NCBI RefSeq assembly: GCF_050231725.1
Contig: NZ_CP077172.1
Span: 806,001-870,000 of the forward strand
From: Fusobacterium nucleatum_L
Lineage (GTDB): Bacteria; Fusobacteriota; Fusobacteriia; Fusobacteriales; Fusobacteriaceae
Direction: 5' to 3'
Length of the DNA: 64,000 nucleotides
Within the stretch, counting starts at the first letter, position 1. Each line of letters opens with the position of its first letter. Positions 61,077 through 64,000 of the stretch are shown one piece after another. The position numbers were made by a program, and so were the translations under genes. The notes under the pieces are model-generated. The model did not search any database. It was not told where the DNA came from and saw nothing but the letters and a program-made list of their open reading frames with translations.

Positions 61077-61861
61077 TACACCTTTCCTTCTGCTACTATT
61101 TCAACAGGTCCATCTATATAGATTTCATCATTTTCAATAATATATTCTAACCAACCATTAGGTTGAACAATCTTAGCTCTATCTAAGTTTTTATATTTCT
61201 TTAAATAGTATCCCAATGCAGTTGTTCCAGAAGCACAACTATTTTCATATACTCCACTTCCTACTTCTTTTACATAAACATAAGGTTTCATTGACAAGTT
61301 ATCTCTATCAAAGAACATTATTCCAAAAGCTGAATAATCTTCATTAGATAAATATTTTTTAACTAAATTTATAATATTTTCAAAACTAGCTTCTTTATTT
61401 TCCTTAATATTAAAAATAAAATGATTTATTCCAGAAAATCTAACTAAGCCTAATTTATATTCATTTACATTAATTTCTTCAAGACTTAAAAATTTAGGCA
61501 TTTTAATTTTAGCTAAAAATTTATTTTGAGTTCCATCTTTTCTTACATCTACATCTAAAACTGAGCTTTCGCCTGAACAAGTTATAGCATAATTTTTTTG
61601 TTTAGAAAAGTCTTTATCTCTAAAAGCTAAAAGACTTGCAAAAGCCCTACTCGCATTTCCACAAAATTCTCCACCCATCATTTGAAGATGACTACCTTTG
61701 ATAAAACCTACTTGTTCTGCATAGAGATTAGTTTCTTTCATAATTTCTTCTGATAACTTTGGAATATTTTTGTCCCAAATATCAAAATTATCTATAAGTA
61801 TTGTGATATTTCCAGCAGGATTAATTTTTATAAAATCTAAAACTTGCACTTTTTTATCCAT
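61070..61861 (-). CDS. hisR: histidine racemase HisR (DapF fold)
   Basis: The 263-residue protein has the two-cysteine DAP epimerase fold. Catalytic Cys67 lies in GGEFCGNASRA and Cys209 in ENSCASGTTALG, exactly the residue numbers reported for the cofactor-independent histidine racemase of F. nucleatum, which had been annotated as DAP epimerase. The motifs also differ from true DapF (CGNGxRC). F. nucleatum uses lanthionine instead of DAP in peptidoglycan, so the old annotation would be misleading. It has its own promoter; no DAP pathway gene is near. Confidence 0.92.
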   Translation of the reverse strand: MDKKVQVLDFIKINPAGNITILIDNFDIWDKNIPKLSEEIMKETNLYAEQVGFIKGSHLQMMGGEFCGNASRAFASLLAFRDKDFSKQKNYAITCSGESSVLDVDVRKDGTQNKFLAKIKMPKFLSLEEINVNEYKLGLVRFSGINHFIFNIKENKEASFENIINLVKKYLSNEDYSAFGIMFFDRDNLSMKPYVYVKEVGSGVYENSCASGTTALGYYLKKYKNLDRAKIVQPNGWLEYIIENDEIYIDGPVEIVAEGKVYI

Positions 61862-61893
61862 AAAATTTCCTCCTTAAAATTTTTCTTGTTACT

Positions 61894-61923
61894 ATTATAA
61901 CATTATTTATATTTTCTTAACAA
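61894..61923 (-). promoter_or_regulatory. promoter of hisR
   Basis: On the minus strand TTGTTA (61923-61918) and TATAAT (61899-61894) are 18 bases apart, about 33 bases before the ATG; AAGGAGG follows. Confidence 0.65.
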
Positions 61924-61967
61924 ACAAAAAAAGCTGATTGATGATTTTAAAATCGTTTCAATCAGCT
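61923..61967 (-). terminator. terminator of the third barrel protein gene
   Basis: AGCTGATTGA pairs with TCAATCAGCT around an inner GATTTTAAAATC palindrome; on the minus strand it ends in TTTTTTTG. It lies 140 bases after the stop at 62108 and abuts the hisR promoter. Confidence 0.8.
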
Positions 61968-62107
61968 GGAGAGGGGTAAATTAAATTTATCTATGTAAGC
62001 ATCAAAAATCTTACTTTTAAATTTAATTTTTTATATTATACTATTTTAAGTTAAAAATGTCAAATTCAAATCACAAAAATAGATTTTAGGTATTCTTTTT
62101 AATTTTA

Positions 62108-62827
62108 TTAAAATGAAAATTTATATCCTACTGTTAATCTAATAGCAGAATTATTAGCTTTAAAAGTTCTAGTTTCATCACTTTTCAAAACTTCGGGAAC
62201 TTTAGACATTCTTATTTTAGCTCCTGTAAAAACATACGATAAATCAGCAGTTATATTATTGTATTCTAATCCAACTCCAATTGCTGTATAAATTCCATTT
62301 TTTGCCTTTAAATTAGTATATTCTGTATATCCTCTTACTACTCCTCCCTGTTGTACAGATACATCAAAAGAAGATTTTTTTACTCTGTTAAAAGAATATC
62401 CTAAATCAGCTTTAATATATGGTTTAAAATCTGAATTAGTATCAAATTTATATTTTCCTGTTAGATATAGAGGAATTGAATTTACTGCTGGGACTTTTCC
62501 ATCAATAGTTCCAGTAAAATCTCCATCTGCATCAAATATTTTTTCATTCAAATCTCTTTTCCCATGCCATACATAGCCTATTCCAATCCCTGCTTCAAAC
62601 TTAGTATTCAAATCTTTAGTTATTTCAATAGCTATACTAGGAGCTACTTTTCCTTTGGCTTTCATTGAAGATTCACGTCTAGCCTCTAATATAGGATCCT
62701 TTTGAGAGACTTGATTATAATGAGAATAAATATCCAATCCGAATCTTCCATAGACATTTACACCTTTATTAGCTGCCATAGCAGAAATTGACATTATCGC
62801 AAATAATCCTAATAAAATTTTTTTCAT
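62108..62827 (-). CDS. outer membrane beta-barrel protein (OmpW/opacity-like), paralogue 3
   Basis: This 239-residue barrel protein is the closest relative of the one at 20373: signal peptides are nearly identical (MKKILLGxFAIMSIS), and both share KMAPSIAIEVTKDLN-type, AVNSIPLYLTGKYKFDTNS-type and FKANNSAIRLTVGYKFSF-type segments. Differences lie in three loop regions with insertions and deletions. The function is unknown; small porin or host interaction protein are options. Confidence 0.85.
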   Translation of the reverse strand: MKKILLGLFAIMSISAMAANKGVNVYGRFGLDIYSHYNQVSQKDPILEARRESSMKAKGKVAPSIAIEITKDLNTKFEAGIGIGYVWHGKRDLNEKIFDADGDFTGTIDGKVPAVNSIPLYLTGKYKFDTNSDFKPYIKADLGYSFNRVKKSSFDVSVQQGGVVRGYTEYTNLKAKNGIYTAIGVGLEYNNITADLSYVFTGAKIRMSKVPEVLKSDETRTFKANNSAIRLTVGYKFSF

Positions 62828-62936
62828 AAAAATACCTCCATTTCAAAAAAATTGATAACTAATGCTATAGATTACTATTTTTACTTTTCTGAAAAATCTA
62901 ACTAATGGTTTATTAATTTCAACCTTTATTTACTAT

Positions 62937-62965
62937 ATTATATTATTTTAATTTAAAAATATCAA
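62937..62965 (-). promoter_or_regulatory. promoter of the third barrel protein
   Basis: On the minus strand TTGATA (62965-62960) and TATAAT (62942-62937) are 17 bases apart. The leader would be about 100 bases, long enough to be a target for small RNA control. Confidence 0.6.
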
Positions 62966-62988
62966 ATTTAAATCATAAAAAATTTTTT

Positions 62989-63624
62989 CTAAGCATTTTT
63001 CTCTAACATTTGTTTAACTTTCATAAGTCTTGTTATAGTTGCTCTTTCATTTTCATCTAGTTTCATTCTAATATCTTTTACTGTTTCTTCAAGATTAGGA
63101 ATTGTACTGTATTCAAGAGCATTAACTCTTCTTCTTGTCTTTTCAATTTCATCTGCCATAAGTTGACAAGATTTTTCTATCTCTGCAAGAGATAAAAGAT
63201 TGTCCAAGACTTTTTGTAATTTTACAACAGTATCATCAAGTTCTGCTGAAGTTTGTACAAAACCATAAGGAAAAATACTTCCTTCCATTTCTTCTTTAAC
63301 AAATTTCATTTCAGGAACATTGACACTCATTATATTTTTTAATTTCATTTCCAATGCTATCTTTGCTTTTGGGAATGATATGGCACTTTCCAAAAATAAT
63401 GGACTCATTGTAGCACTGGCAAGAAGAAAAGACTTAAAAGAATCTGAAAGTTCTTTTTCAACCTCTACACGGAGTTTTTTATTTTCTTTAATAAGATTTA
63501 TAAATTGTCTCATCAATTCATCTTGCTTATCTTTTAAAAGTTTATGTCCTCTTCTCGCTGTTACAAGCCTTTTTTTCAATTCAGAAAGAGCCATTCTAGT
63601 AGGATTTACTTTTAGCTTAGCCAT
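62989..63624 (-). CDS. atpD: V-type ATP synthase subunit D
   Basis: Subunit D is the central rotor shaft of the V/A-type ATPase. The 211 residues begin KVNPTRMALSELKKRLVTARRGHKLLKDKQDEL, the diagnostic N-terminal helix, and end in a second long helix (EETVKDIRMKLDENERATITRLMKVK). It starts 10 bases after the atpB stop. In fusobacteria this enzyme is thought to couple to Na+, but the ion-binding ring is outside the window. Confidence 0.95.
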   Translation of the reverse strand: MAKLKVNPTRMALSELKKRLVTARRGHKLLKDKQDELMRQFINLIKENKKLRVEVEKELSDSFKSFLLASATMSPLFLESAISFPKAKIALEMKLKNIMSVNVPEMKFVKEEMEGSIFPYGFVQTSAELDDTVVKLQKVLDNLLSLAEIEKSCQLMADEIEKTRRRVNALEYSTIPNLEETVKDIRMKLDENERATITRLMKVKQMLEKNA

Positions 63625-63634
63625 AATATCCCTC

Positions 63635-64000
63635 CTAGTCTTTATCTGCTAAATATTTATCTAAGTATTCAGTTCTTATTCTCTTTAATTCTGTACGAGG
63701 AATAACTTTTAAAAGTTTCCAACCTAGATTTAAAGTCTCTTCTATACTTCTATTTGTTTCGTAGCCTTGATTTACATATTCTTTATCAAAACTTTCTGCA
63801 AACTTAGCAAAAGCCTTATCTGCATCTGATAGGGCAGTATCTCCAAGAATTACTGCAAGTTCTCTCGCTTCTCTTCCTGAGGCATAGCCTGCATAGATTT
63901 GGTTCATTGTATCTGCGTGGTCTTCTCTTGTTTTTCCTTTACCTATTCCTTTGTCTTTCAGTCTTGATAGAGAAGGAATTACAAATATAGGCGGTTGAAT
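63635..64000 (-). CDS. atpB: V-type ATP synthase subunit B, C-terminal part (cut by window edge)
   Basis: The reading frame enters from the right edge as PPIFVIPSLSRLKDKGIG, followed by KGKTREDHADTMNQIYAGYA, characteristic of the C-terminal part of the non-catalytic B subunit. About 122 codons are visible. The ATG at 63907 is internal, not a start. The C-terminal helices end KYLADKD. atpD follows after 10 bases. Confidence 0.93.
   Translation of the reverse strand: MQPPIFVIPSLSRLKDKGIGKGKTREDHADTMNQIYAGYASGREARELAVILGDTALSDADKAFAKFAESFDKEYVNQGYETNRSIEETLNLGWKLLKVIPRTELKRIRTEYLDKYLADKD

Noticed and set aside
61070..61861. Diaminopimelate epimerase DapF
   Set aside because: Cysteine positions 67 and 209 and the altered motifs fit the characterised histidine racemase of F. 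nucleatum better.

Overview
The window looks like chromosome of Fusobacterium, most likely the F. nucleatum group. The DNA is very AT-rich. The genes are those of an outer-membrane bacterium (lpxD, bamA, skp, tamB, hldD) combined with an Rnf complex and a V-type ATPase. Two proteins match characterised F. nucleatum enzymes down to catalytic residue numbers: FplA (S98, D243) and the histidine racemase HisR (C67, C209). No tRNA, rRNA or CRISPR array was seen.

Layout. 1-2.74 kb, minus strand: hldD, uppP, rfbC and rfbD (cut by the window edge), for surface sugars and lipid carrier recycling. 2.9-7.2 kb: the type Vd autotransporter phospholipase fplA, a TauE/SafE permease, a dispersed repeat and galM. 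7.3-12.9 kb: pnp, pgsA, a YggT protein, rsmH, an FtsL-like protein and an RNA uracil methyltransferase. 12.9-22.9 kb is an accessory stretch: an unrecognised 659-residue protein, two COG1373/DUF4143-type ATPases, a compositionally foreign secreted protein, a gene broken by an internal deletion, two lipoproteins, an OmpW-like barrel and an intact IS1182-family element. 22.9-28.5 kb: ligA, secA and a lipoprotein.

28.5-36.6 kb, minus strand: the rnfCDGEAB operon, whose RnfB lacks ferredoxin domains and carries repeats instead, then pth, truA and a DHH phosphoesterase. 36.7-39 kb: a YefM/YoeB-type toxin-antitoxin pair and a trimeric autotransporter adhesin behind a 13-T tract. 39-48.3 kb, minus strand: tamB-bamA-skp-lpxD-glpQ, an envelope biogenesis operon. 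48.5-57.3 kb: a second barrel paralogue, rsmG, mnmG, a KtrAB-like potassium system, a MATE exporter and clcA. 57.5-62.8 kb: pabA-pabB-pabC-pcp with overlapping ends, hisR and a third barrel paralogue. The window ends in the V-type ATPase genes atpD and atpB (partial).

Two families of dispersed intergenic repeats stand out. Family 1 has three copies of about 160 bp (6018, 55519, 57301); each is one long imperfect hairpin whose central stem shows compensatory base changes between copies, and two inverted copies bracket clcA. Family 2 has two copies (35388, 60846) sharing a 58-nt structured core. Outside the insertion sequence there is no gene-free stretch longer than about 300 bases; the larger intergenic regions hold these repeats, promoters or terminators.
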